Assembly: GCF_900239975.1 (NCBI RefSeq) | Contig: NZ_LS992154.1 | Location: 992,001 to 1,056,000, forward strand | Source of the DNA: Chlamydia poikilotherma | Lineage (GTDB): Bacteria; Chlamydiota; Chlamydiia; Chlamydiales; Chlamydiaceae | Length of the DNA: 64,000 nucleotides | Direction of reading: 5' to 3' | Shown here: piece by piece, positions 9,677 through 22,234 of the stretch | Position numbering within the stretch: the first letter of the stretch is position 1 | Layout of the letters: each line of letters begins with the position of its first letter | Notes under the pieces: model-generated | What the model was told of the DNA's origin: nothing | The model's input: the letters and a program-made list of their open reading frames with translations, nothing else | Database searches by the model: none | Translations under genes and position numbers: made by a program

Positions 9677-9770
9677 TTTTTAGCTATATGTTTTTTTCGC
9701 CATAGATATTTTCTATATTTTATCGGTTATTAGATCTTAACAATTCGAATTAATGACATGACGTAGATCA

Positions 9771-10326
9771 TCATGGCGAGGAAACTAAATAGCCTATGTG
9801 TGGCTTGGCTAATTGCATAGGCTCGACTATTAGTGAACCCACATAAAAAGTTGTATGATCATTTGAGATAATAGGAATAAGCTCACTAGAATTCGAACTA
9901 TTTCGACATGAGGAAGCGACTTCTAAACCTCCCAAAGTTGTCATTGCTGACAGAAAAGTCAGAAAGATTCCAAATACAGTCGTGTTTACTATTCCAATAA
10001 TTCTATAGTGGTTGACAACGTTCTGAAGACGAACTCTCAATCTTCCTCTATTTTGGATTCTGTTTGTTCATTATTTTGATCTCCATTATTTCCAACCCAT
10101 CTCAAGCATCGGTTAAATAAGATATCACGAAGTCCCGGAGCGGCATATTCTAACAGATCTCGACCAAGTATGCTCCATCCAAGTATAATCGCAGGTCGTG
10201 CTGCCATACGAATATTATTTATAACGTCGTATAGAGGTTTACAATAGGGCCAAAAGCACGAAAGCACAAAGCTGCTATACGCATATTTCGGTAGCTTTCT
10301 CTTCTAGCACGAGGATTAATTAGCAT
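9771..10326 (-). pseudogene. Decayed membrane-protein gene, unknown family
   Basis: Three minus-strand pieces in different frames read as one broken protein. Piece one starts at the ATG at 10324-10326 (MLINPRARRESYRNMRIAAL) and stops at 10219. Piece two continues in another frame (MAARPAIILGWSILGRDLLE, then an acidic end) and stops at 10037. Piece three overlaps that stop and runs on (VVNHYRIIGIVNTTVFGIFL, a hydrophobic segment) to 9771. Each piece has protein-like composition with hydrophobic stretches, but no piece has a ribosome site of its own. Two frameshifts are the simplest explanation. It lies between the rRNA terminator and nqrF. I do not recognise the family; an inclusion-membrane or other chlamydia-specific membrane protein is possible. 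Sequencing error cannot be excluded for any single shift. Confidence 0.5.
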
Positions 10327-10383
10327 TAAAAATACACTACAAAAGCCAAGACAAGGAAAAAATTATAACGAAAAGAATGCAGG

Positions 10384-10415
10384 CAAAAAAAAAGGAGAAT
10401 ATTTCTATTCTCCTT
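10384..10415 (-). terminator. Rho-independent terminator of the rRNA operon
   Basis: A perfect 10-base stem (10392-10401 against 10406-10415) with a four-base loop. Read on the minus strand it is followed by a run of nine or more T residues. It lies about 35 bases past the 3' end of 5S rRNA, so it ends the 16S-23S-5S transcript. Confidence 0.93.
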
Positions 10416-10450
10416 ATAAAAAACTCAGTTTACGAGTCAAAATAACTAAA

Positions 10451-10568
10451 AGCTTGGCAATGACCTACTCTCCCATACTCTTGTGTATAGTACCATCGGC
10501 GATAAAAGGCTTAACTTCTGAGTTCGGAATGGGGTCAGGTGTATCCCTTTTTCCATTATCACCAAGCA
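10451..10568 (-). rRNA. rrf: 5S ribosomal RNA
   Basis: About 118 bases. The ends pair (TGCTTGG against CCAAGC), and the internal minus-strand sequence CCCATTCCGAACTCAGAAG is the conserved loop of bacterial 5S rRNA, with GGGAGAGTAGG near the 3' end. It follows 23S by about 110 bases. Exact ends are estimates within a few bases. Confidence 0.95.
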
Positions 10569-10681
10569 AATTCTTGTAACGTAACAATTCACGTATACTA
10601 ATAGACGCTTAAGAGGGTCTTTAGTATCAACTTACATCGATCGATTTATTTCAACAAAAAAGCCTATTGAGCTTTTTATAT

Positions 10682-13626
<2,945 letters not shown>

Positions 13627-13853
13627 GTAAATTATTGATCCATGCAAGTTAACTTCACCAAAGACAGATATTCTTAAACGTCTATTATTATATGTGAATT
13701 TACTTGTTACCATATTATTTACATAACATACTTGATCGTAAACTGAATGTTTTGGAAACAAACGCTTAACAATGCAAAAGAAATAGAATACAAGTTTTTA
13801 AAGATGCTTGCCCAACCTAGTCAAACTGTCCTAAGACAGTTATCCTTATCCTT
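13627..13853 (-). other. 16S-23S internal transcribed spacer without tRNA genes
   Basis: About 227 bases. No cloverleaf can be found, in line with the known tRNA-free spacer of Chlamydiaceae. A perfect hairpin, AACTGTC and GACAGTT around a four-base loop (13824-13841), lies about 13 bases past the 16S 3' end on the transcript and is a likely processing or anti-termination element. The sequence is otherwise AT-rich. Confidence 0.75.
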
Positions 13854-15404
<1,551 letters not shown>

Positions 15405-15424
15405 AAAATAAATTTAAAAATTAA

Positions 15425-15460
15425 CGGATTTTAAAAATCCGAACAAGCATTCTTTATACT
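15425..15460 (-). promoter_or_regulatory. Candidate rRNA promoter and leader palindrome
   Basis: On the minus strand a TATAAA box (15453-15458) lies about 50 bases before mature 16S. A good -35 box is not visible at 17 bases, so the call is tentative. Between the box and 16S is a perfect palindrome with 8-base arms around one base (15425-15441, CGGATTTT-A-AAAATCCG), which falls just after the expected start point. Confidence 0.4.
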
Positions 15461-15904
15461 GGCTTGCATTCTATCTCATTTGCATTGTTAAGAAGAGAAG
15501 ATCAGCATTGCTGAACCCTCGTTTGCGCATCCACATCGAAGTGTGGACTCTTCCTTCTTTCGCTTTTCGCGGTGAAGAAGAAATCAATATCTTATATAAA
15601 CGGCATTTATTTATGCAACATATTTTGCTGCACTTTTTTTCGAGCTATAAATTCTATAAATTAAATTTATGCCTCCTCAATACCCTCAGAGCAAGAAAAA
15701 CGTATTTTATTTTTCTTAGATTTTTTGTTTTTTTAATCGCAAATTTATCTGTTTTGAAAGCTCAAATTGCTATTGAAACGCTGTCTATTATTGACGTCAG
15801 AAATGCTCCTCAAGTAAATTATATAATAAAATTTTGATTTTAATGATTGGCTTGCATCCGAGTTCATTTTTCTTAATTAAGGTATAGAGAATTTACTTCT
15901 TAAA
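15461..15904. other. AT-rich spacer upstream of the rRNA operon, no supported gene
   Basis: About 440 bases. A plus-strand frame at 15508-15837 is open but starts with TTG, has no ribosome site, and is made of repetitive Leu/Phe/Lys-rich sequence typical of AT-rich noise, so I do not call it. The ten-base word TGGCTTGCAT occurs at 15460-15469, next to the rRNA TATAAA box, and again at 15848-15857. I see no other structure. Confidence 0.5.
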
Positions 15905-16236
15905 ACGCTTCAACACGATTCCATTTTTAATAAATGCCTAATGGCCGAGGATGAGAGCCTTTTCCTTAATTGAAGCAAAAATTTTGATCAGTGTGTTTAA
16001 AAATTTTAAATCCAAATAATGTGCACAATTGAGCATGGTTTAAAAAACTAGGATACAGATCTTCTCTGACATGATTAAAGAAATGCGTTTAAGAACTTGT
16101 ATTAGGAAATCATTGTAGAACAAAACCTCCCTTTACAAGCTCGATTGACTTTAACTAACGAATTATGTTTGAGATCATAGGCTTTTTGTCTTGGATAAAT
16201 ATTATCGTCGAGATAATATCCTCTCTTAGCTTTCAT
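15905..16236 (-). pseudogene. Decayed gene remnant next to tRNA-His, unknown family
   Basis: The minus strand from the ATG at 16234-16236 reads MKAKRGYYLDDNIYPRQKAY and on for 44 codons to a TAA at 16102-16104. The same frame continues for a few codons (YKFLNAFL), and after a one-base shift resumes as HVREDLYPSFLNHAQLCTLF, ending at a TAA at 15966-15968, with further short readable pieces (GKGSHPRPLGIY) between stops. The amino-acid mix looks like true soluble protein, unlike the random low-complexity frames around it. This is best explained as a gene far along in decay. The start lies only eight bases from tRNA-His on the opposite strand. I cannot name the family. Confidence 0.45.
16191..16219 (+). 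promoter_or_regulatory. Candidate promoter of tRNA-His
   Basis: TTGGAT (16191-16196), a 17-base spacer and TAATAT (16214-16219) fit a sigma66 (sigma70-like) promoter, with a start expected near 16226, about 18 bases before the tRNA. An 8-base inverted repeat ATATTATC / GATAATAT with a five-base gap (16199-16219) overlaps the spacer and the -10 box. Confidence 0.5.
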
Positions 16237-16243
16237 AGCTTGT

Positions 16244-16318
<75 letters not shown>

Positions 16319-16408
16319 CTTCTTTATCTTCTTTGTTTCTTTTGCGATTCTTGTTATAACCAAGTATTAGAATAAATTCTCACTCTACTAAAAACCTTGT
16401 GTCTATTC

Positions 16409-18826
16409 ATGGTAAGAGAGCGACAGAAATCTAAATCTGCCTTATTTCCTTCAATTCCCTTCGCGGTTAGGGCGAGCATCTATTTGTTTTTGGCTTGTTT
16501 CTCAGGTCTGAGCTTATGGAGTTTTCATAATACACAGCCGTGCACGCAAAATTGGATAGGATTGCTGGGATGGTCTTTAAGTTCCTTTCTTTTATATTGC
16601 TTCGGAGCAGCATCTTTTCTTATTCCACCATATTTTTTATGGTTATCCTTTCTAAATATAAGAAAAACGCCTTCAAAGATCTTACATCGTAAAGCACTTG
16701 CATTTGCATGCATCCCTATTTGTTCGGCAATATTGCTATCGATGTTCTCTCCAGTACAAGTATTGCCCCATATTTTAGACGCCCGTCTTCCTAAATTTAT
16801 TTTAGGAATTAATCCTCCTGTTTCTTACTTAGGAGGTATTCCTTTCTATATTCTTTATGCTGGACAATCTTTCTGTTTGAAGCATTTGATTGGTTCCGTA
16901 GGTACCGCTCTTATTTTTTCATTTATATTGTTCTTTTCTATTTTTTATCTCTGTGGGGGTATAGTCCTAATTAAAAAAAAAATTCTGCAAAGATTCCTCA
17001 AAAACAGATTTCAAGCCTGTTGGCGTATTTGCAAAAGCATTTTAAAAAGACTAACTAATAAGCAAAATTATCTCCCTAAACCTTCAATCAGAGTTCCTTC
17101 TGCTCCCATAGCAAGGAATGATTCAAGGAAGCTTCCGACTCCAATTGTTTCCCTACCAATAGAAAAGGGAGACTTATTTGATAACCCAAATATAGCTCCC
17201 CAAGATTCTTCAGAAAAAGCAACCCTTTTTCTAGCTCCTCATCCTCAAAAACGTATTTTATCTACATTCACAAAACCACAAAATACAGTTCAGAAAGAAT
17301 CTAAGATTACCGTATTACCTCAATCCTTACCTCCACCAAGTAAGAGAGTTGAAAAATCTCCCCCTATGGATTTATCGACACTTGGAGGGGGGAATTCTGA
17401 GCTACCTCAATATCATCTCTTGAGTAAAAATGATAATTCAAAACCCGAGTCTCTTCGTGAGGAACTTCAAAAAAAAGGCATGCTTTTACAACAAACTTTA
17501 GAAAGTTTTGGAATAGATGCTGATATTGGGAATATTTGTTTTGGCCCCACGCTAGCTGCATTTGAAGTACAGCCTCATACAGGTGTAAAGGTTCAAAAAA
17601 TAAAAGCTTTAGAAAATGATATAGCTTTGAATTTGCAGGCCTCAAGCATTCGTATTATCGCCCCGATTCCTGGGAAAGCTGCCGTTGGTATTGAAATTCC
17701 GAATCCCTATCCACAACCAGTAAATTTCCGCGATTTATTAGAAGATTATCAAAAACAAAATCATAAACTACTGGTTCCTCTTTTACTTGGGAAAAAGGCC
17801 AATGGCGATAACTTCTGGGCTGATTTAGCAACAATGCCTCATTTAATTATTGCGGGAACAACAGGATCAGGAAAGTCCGTTTGTATCAATACGATTGTCA
17901 TGTCTCTAATCATGACAACATTACCCTCTGATATCAAACTTGTTATTGTCGATCCAAAAAAAGTAGAGCTCACTGGATATTCTCAACTACCCCATATGCT
18001 AACTCCTGTGATCACAGAATCTCGTGATGCTCATAGTGCTCTAGTCTGGCTCGTTAAAGAAATGGAACTTCGTTATGAAATTTTAAGATTTTTGGGTCTT
18101 CGAAATATTCAGGCTTTTAATTCTCGTGAACGCAATATTGAAGTAGAAAGTTCTTTTGATAAAGAAATCCCAGAAAAAATGCCTTTTCTTGTTGGTATCA
18201 TCGATGAGCTTGCCGATCTCTTACTTTCTTCTTCTCAGGATATAGAAACACCTATCATTCGTTTAGCACAAATGGCAAGAGCTGTTGGCATTCATTTAAT
18301 CTTAGCCACGCAAAGGCCTTCTCGTGACGTAATTACAGGATTGATTAAAGCAAACTTTCCTTCTCGCATCGCATTTAAAGTTGCTAATAAAGTGAATAGT
18401 CAAATCATTATAGATGAACCTGGAGCAGAAAATCTCATGGGGAATGGAGACATGTTAGTTGTTTCTCCTTCTTCTTTTGGAGCAGTTCGCGCTCAAGGAG
18501 CTTATATTTGCGATGAAGACATTAACAAAGTCATAAAAGATCTATGTTCCCGGTTCCCGACAAAATACGTCATTCCTTCATTTGATACTTACGAAGAATT
18601 TGTCGGTGATGATTCAACGGATAGAGATCCACTATATAATCAAGCAAAAACTCTTGTTTTACAAACAGGAAACGCTTCTACGACTTTCTTACAAAGAAAA
18701 CTTAAGATTGGCTATGCTAGAGCAGCCAGTTTGATAGATCAACTTGAAGAGGCCAGAATCATTGGTCCTTCAGAAGGTGCAAAACCTCGTCAAATCTTAA
18801 TACAAATGCCTCCGCAAGAAGGATAA
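16409..18826 (+). CDS. ftsK: DNA translocase FtsK
   Basis: FtsK couples chromosome segregation to division at the septum. About four N-terminal transmembrane segments (residues 15-190) are followed by a Pro/Ser/Lys-rich linker (about 220-330) and then the motor: AGTTGSGKSVCIN (Walker A) and LVGIIDELADLL (Walker B), with LAQMARAVGIHLILATQRPS after it. The C-terminal winged-helix gamma domain (TFLQRKLKIGYARAASLIDQ) should read KOPS-like sequences. Length is about 805 residues. A TTG at 16397 extends the frame by four codons, but neither start has a clear ribosome site; I prefer the ATG. In chlamydiae, which lack FtsZ, FtsK has been reported as an early divisome organiser. It begins an operon with the next two genes. 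Confidence 0.95.
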   Translation: MVRERQKSKSALFPSIPFAVRASIYLFLACFSGLSLWSFHNTQPCTQNWIGLLGWSLSSFLLYCFGAASFLIPPYFLWLSFLNIRKTPSKILHRKALAFACIPICSAILLSMFSPVQVLPHILDARLPKFILGINPPVSYLGGIPFYILYAGQSFCLKHLIGSVGTALIFSFILFFSIFYLCGGIVLIKKKILQRFLKNRFQACWRICKSILKRLTNKQNYLPKPSIRVPSAPIARNDSRKLPTPIVSLPIEKGDLFDNPNIAPQDSSEKATLFLAPHPQKRILSTFTKPQNTVQKESKITVLPQSLPPPSKRVEKSPPMDLSTLGGGNSELPQYHLLSKNDNSKPESLREELQKKGMLLQQTLESFGIDADIGNICFGPTLAAFEVQPHTGVKVQKIKALENDIALNLQASSIRIIAPIPGKAAVGIEIPNPYPQPVNFRDLLEDYQKQNHKLLVPLLLGKKANGDNFWADLATMPHLIIAGTTGSGKSVCINTIVMSLIMTTLPSDIKLVIVDPKKVELTGYSQLPHMLTPVITESRDAHSALVWLVKEMELRYEILRFLGLRNIQAFNSRERNIEVESSFDKEIPEKMPFLVGIIDELADLLLSSSQDIETPIIRLAQMARAVGIHLILATQRPSRDVITGLIKANFPSRIAFKVANKVNSQIIIDEPGAENLMGNGDMLVVSPSSFGAVRAQGAYICDEDINKVIKDLCSRFPTKYVIPSFDTYEEFVGDDSTDRDPLYNQAKTLVLQTGNASTTFLQRKLKIGYARAASLIDQLEEARIIGPSEGAKPRQILIQMPPQEG

Positions 18827-18831
18827 AGTTT

Positions 18832-19620
18832 ATGGAAGGTTTTTTCCCTTTAGCCTCGGGTTCGAAGGGGAACTGTACCTATTTGGGAACGGACTCCTGT
18901 AAAATTCTGATAGATTTAGGTATTAGCAAGCAGCTTGTAACGCATGAACTATTATCTATGAATATCTATCCCGAAGATATTCAAGCTATTTTTATTTCTC
19001 ATGAGCACTCTGATCATATTTCCGGAATTAAAAGTTTTGTAAAAACATACAATACAACAATTATCTGTAACCTCGAGACTGCACGCAGTCTATGTCAGAT
19101 ATTGGATGTTCATCCTACTTTTAAGATTTTTTCTACAGGAACAACATTTTCCTTCTATGATTTAAAAATTCAAACTTTCAATGTTCCTCACGATGCTATA
19201 GATCCAGTAGGATTTATTTTTCATTACCGTGATGAAAAGCTGGGTTTTTGTACTGACTTAGGCTGGATAACTTCATGGATCGTTCACGAGCTTTATGATT
19301 GCGATTATTTGCTTATAGAAGCAAACCATGATCCCGAACTCGTCCGGCAATCAACGCGTCCTGATATTTATAAAAAACGCGTTCTCAGCAAACTAGGGCA
19401 CATATCCAATCGTGAGTGCGGAGAATTATTACAAAAAATTCTTACTCCTAAAATTAAGAAAATCTATCTTGGTCATCTTTCTAGAGAATGCAACACTCCT
19501 GAATTAGCTCTATCCAATGTATCTTCTGCTATAGAGAATATTACATCGATTCTTCCCGTAATTGCAGAAAGCCAAGGAATTTCCGACCCCATTTACTTTA
19601 AGCCTTTAGTAAACGTATGA
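18832..19620 (+). CDS. Metallo-beta-lactamase-fold hydrolase, YycJ/WalJ-like (CT738 homologue)
   Basis: A 262-residue cytoplasmic protein with the metal-binding motif ISHEHSDHISGI (HxHxDH, about residues 60-69), an N-terminal GSKGNCTYLG loop, GFCTDLGW (third metal ligand region), EANHDPE and a C-terminal HLSRECNTPELA. This arrangement matches the YycJ/WalJ group, thought to be nucleases or phosphodiesterases linked to DNA or cell-cycle control. It starts five bases after ftsK ends and its stop overlaps the SET gene start (ATGA), so the three are co-expressed. The exact substrate is unknown. Confidence 0.82.
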   Translation: MEGFFPLASGSKGNCTYLGTDSCKILIDLGISKQLVTHELLSMNIYPEDIQAIFISHEHSDHISGIKSFVKTYNTTIICNLETARSLCQILDVHPTFKIFSTGTTFSFYDLKIQTFNVPHDAIDPVGFIFHYRDEKLGFCTDLGWITSWIVHELYDCDYLLIEANHDPELVRQSTRPDIYKKRVLSKLGHISNRECGELLQKILTPKIKKIYLGHLSRECNTPELALSNVSSAIENITSILPVIAESQGISDPIYFKPLVNV

Positions 19621-20279
19621 AATTAGAATCCGTTTCATCCAAGCCTCTATATATTTCTTTAGATCATAACTGGGAAGAGAGCACTCCCTACAGTATGGAG
19701 AGAGCCTCTCAATTACTTAATTTCAAATTTCTTCCTTTTCTTACTTTTACAGATTGGAAAGTAGAGGAAAAAGTCCGAAAATTATGTGATAAGGTTAAGA
19801 GAAGACATTGCATTTCTCCACTAGCTAAATGGCTTGGAGAACTTCATAAACAAGATCTAATCACTCCTCCCATGCCTCCTATAGCAGTATGCTGGGTAAA
19901 TTCCTATATTGGTTATGGGGTTTTTGCTCGAAAAAGAATCCCCGCTTGGACATATATTGGTGAATATACTGGAATGCTTCGTCGCCGTCAGGCTATTTGG
20001 ATGGATGAAAACGATTATTGTTTTCGTTATCCCCTATCTGTAGGATTATGGCGCTATTTCACTATCGATAGCGGTCGTCAAGGGAACTTTACTCGTTTTA
20101 TTAATCATAGCGATAAACCTAATGTGGAGGCCATAGGCGTTTTCCAAAACGGATTATTTCATGTGGTTATTAGAACAATTCAAGTAATTGAAGCGGGCGA
20201 GGAATTATGTTATCACTACGGCCCGCTATATTGGAAACACAGGAAAAAACGAGAAGAGTTCATTCCTGAAGAGGAGTAA
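19617..20279 (+). CDS. nue: SET-domain protein lysine methyltransferase (NUE/cpnSET homologue, CT737)
   Basis: SET enzymes transfer methyl groups from SAM to lysines of histones and other proteins. The 220-residue protein shows YIGEYTGML and RFINHSDKPNVE (the NHS motif forming the SAM and lysine channel), then AGEELCYHYG (the catalytic tyrosine region), in the canonical order. Homologues in C. trachomatis (NUE) act on host histones after type III secretion, and the C. pneumoniae form methylates Hc1. No post-SET cysteine cluster is seen. The start overlaps CT738 by four bases. The presence of hctA in the same region gives a possible bacterial substrate. Confidence 0.9.
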   Translation: MKLESVSSKPLYISLDHNWEESTPYSMERASQLLNFKFLPFLTFTDWKVEEKVRKLCDKVKRRHCISPLAKWLGELHKQDLITPPMPPIAVCWVNSYIGYGVFARKRIPAWTYIGEYTGMLRRRQAIWMDENDYCFRYPLSVGLWRYFTIDSGRQGNFTRFINHSDKPNVEAIGVFQNGLFHVVIRTIQVIEAGEELCYHYGPLYWKHRKKREEFIPEEE

Positions 20280-20283
20280 ATAT

Positions 20284-20736
20284 TTAGCTCTTTTCGTATG
20301 TTCCCATTAATTCAGCACTGTCTACAACGTGATTTTCCATCACTTCAAGAAGCTGATCTCTGGTAACATTTTCTTCTGCTGGTAAGATAGTATCTAAAGC
20401 GTAGCAGTAGAAAAAATAGCGATGTTGTCTATCTGGTGGGCAGGGACCTTCATAACAAGCTTTTCCTGAAGTATTCAATCCCTGAACAGCAAAAATACTT
20501 GCTCCCTCTGCTAGCTCGGTTATGGTTGGAGAGAGGTTATATACCACCCAGTGAGTCCAAAGACCGTCGGCTCGTAGACTTTTAGGCACATCGGGATCTT
20601 CTACGATCAATGCTATGCTTTTTGCTTCTAGAGAAACATCTTTAAATATTAAGGGTGGAGAAATGTTAACGCCTTGACATGTATATTTTTTCGGAATTGG
20701 TTTTCCATAGTCAAATGCTGGTGAGAGTAATTGCAT
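20284..20736 (-). CDS. PEBP-family protein, YbhB/YbcL type (CT736 homologue)
   Basis: A 150-residue protein of the phosphatidylethanolamine-binding/Raf-kinase-inhibitor fold. The signature motifs are present: ALIVEDPDVP (conserved DPD ligand-site motif), LWTHWVVYNL and GPCPPDRQHRYFFYCYAL. There is no signal peptide, so it is cytoplasmic. Bacterial YbhB/YbcL proteins have no well-defined role. It lies 13 bases after the symporter gene on the same strand, so the two are probably one transcript, and it converges on the SET gene with only four bases between the stops. Confidence 0.88.
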   Translation of the reverse strand: MQLLSPAFDYGKPIPKKYTCQGVNISPPLIFKDVSLEAKSIALIVEDPDVPKSLRADGLWTHWVVYNLSPTITELAEGASIFAVQGLNTSGKACYEGPCPPDRQHRYFFYCYALDTILPAEENVTRDQLLEVMENHVVDSAELMGTYEKS

Positions 20737-20749
20737 AATTCATCTCCGT

Positions 20750-22126
20750 TTAGATATCTAGATTTTGCAAAACATTGGATTTAGCATCTTCTTCCAGTCT
20801 AAGTAGGGCAACTTCCCTATTTGTAGATAATACATCCTTAAACAAAGCTACCAAAGCTATAGAATTTAGAATTACCATACCCGCAAACCCTGCATCAGAA
20901 AGACTCCAAATTAATCGCATGTCTACAATTCCTCCGAAAGGTATAATTGCAACAAACAGAATCTTTAACCAGGAATTAGCTCGTTTTCCAGGTATCATAT
21001 ATTCTAAACTTTTTTCTGCGCAAGCAAACCAAGTCAAAGCTGTTGTGTACCCAAATAAGGCCATCGCAAGAATAACAACAAGTCCTCCAAGAGATCCTAG
21101 ACTTGATTTAAAGGCATGTAGCACCATAAGCGTTCCTTCTTGTCCCGAAGCATAGGCTCCAGACACAATAAGTACGAGAGTTGTAATCGAACAGACTACC
21201 ATAACAATAACGGGTGGCAAGAGAGTAACCAAACCATCAATCACAGGATTTTTACTTTGAGAGTCAGATTGTAAAATTGACACCATACCACTACCACAAT
21301 CAGTTGCCATGATAGCGCGGCTCATTCCTGTTGAAATCACTTGAGTTATTGTATAACCTCCCAAACCTGCAATCGTAGCTTTTATCCCGAATGCAGACGA
21401 AACAACAAGTTTTAATGCAGGAAGAATCATAGAACCGTGTTGCGCAAGAATAACAAGACAAGAAATTGCATAGAAGCCGGCAATAAAAGGAATTACTCTA
21501 GCTGAGAATCTAAGAATACGCGTATTTCCTCCCACGAGCACAGGAAGAATTGTTAAAGCAAGAATAAAGCCTATCAAAAACTTCAGGGATGTACTTTCAG
21601 CGCAAAGAGGCACGATACAATTAATTTGTACAAAATTTCCTGCTGAAAACGCTGTGATAATTGTGAATATACAGAAAAGACCGGCAAGGAACCTACTCCC
21701 CATACCATAGGCCAGGCATGCTGTTGGCCCCCCGATAAACTCTCCTGACTTCCCGTGAAGTTTACGATATTTTATCCCTAAAAATGATCCTGAATATTGA
21801 ACAATCGCTCCTAAAAGAGCAGCTATCCAAATCCAAACTAAAGCACCTGGACCTCCGCAAGCAATAGCAATAGCCATACCTGCGATATTCCCAGTACCAA
21901 AATTTCCAGCAAGAATCCCCGCTACAGCTTCATAACGAGATACCTTACCGTCTTCAGTAGATGGACTCTCCTGTTTATTTTTTAGCATGAGCTTAAAGCC
22001 AAGCCTTAATCCCGTGAATTGTAAACCACGAAGTTTCCATGTTAGTAACCCACCAAGAAATAAAATCATCGGGAATACACAGAAGGAAATGCAAAAATTA
22101 TTTAATTGTTCTAGAAAATGTAACAT
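20750..22126 (-). CDS. dagA: Sodium:alanine/glycine symporter (AGCS family, CT735 homologue)
   Basis: Imports D- or L-alanine or glycine with sodium. The 458-residue protein has 10-11 hydrophobic segments and the AGCS signatures GNFGTGNIAGMAIAIACGGP (residues about 75-94, substrate and Na+ site) and GGPTACLAYGMG, plus TDCGSGMVSILQ. The sodium gradient is probably supplied by the Na+-NQR pump, one subunit of which is in this window. D-alanine uptake would suit cell-wall precursor synthesis, but substrate choice cannot be read from sequence. It is followed closely by the PEBP gene. Confidence 0.9.
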   Translation of the reverse strand: MLHFLEQLNNFCISFCVFPMILFLGGLLTWKLRGLQFTGLRLGFKLMLKNKQESPSTEDGKVSRYEAVAGILAGNFGTGNIAGMAIAIACGGPGALVWIWIAALLGAIVQYSGSFLGIKYRKLHGKSGEFIGGPTACLAYGMGSRFLAGLFCIFTIITAFSAGNFVQINCIVPLCAESTSLKFLIGFILALTILPVLVGGNTRILRFSARVIPFIAGFYAISCLVILAQHGSMILPALKLVVSSAFGIKATIAGLGGYTITQVISTGMSRAIMATDCGSGMVSILQSDSQSKNPVIDGLVTLLPPVIVMVVCSITTLVLIVSGAYASGQEGTLMVLHAFKSSLGSLGGLVVILAMALFGYTTALTWFACAEKSLEYMIPGKRANSWLKILFVAIIPFGGIVDMRLIWSLSDAGFAGMVILNSIALVALFKDVLSTNREVALLRLEEDAKSNVLQNLDI

Positions 22127-22234
22127 TGGTCTCTCTTTTTATTGCTAATAGTGTTCTTAATGGAAGATCACAGCAAAATTAGCTCGTAACTTCCTCTCCT
22201 TGTTTAGGGGAAAGGAAGCTTTGTTGTAGAGAGC

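Noticed and set aside
9700..9725. Terminator after nqrF
   Set aside because: The only hairpin (ATAGA/TCTAT) is five base pairs of weak AT pairs, not convincing.
9771..10267. Two separate small genes beside nqrF
   Set aside because: GTG/TTG starts without ribosome sites and overlapping stops; they read better as pieces of one frameshifted gene together with an upstream piece.
15508..15837. Open frame of 109 codons on the plus strand upstream of the rRNA operon
   Set aside because: TTG start without ribosome site, AT-driven Leu/Phe/Lys composition, lies antisense to the rRNA leader and promoter; no sign of coding selection.
16397..16408. TTG start for ftsK
   Set aside because: No ribosome site and a rarer start codon; the ATG four codons later is preferred, though neither is strongly supported.
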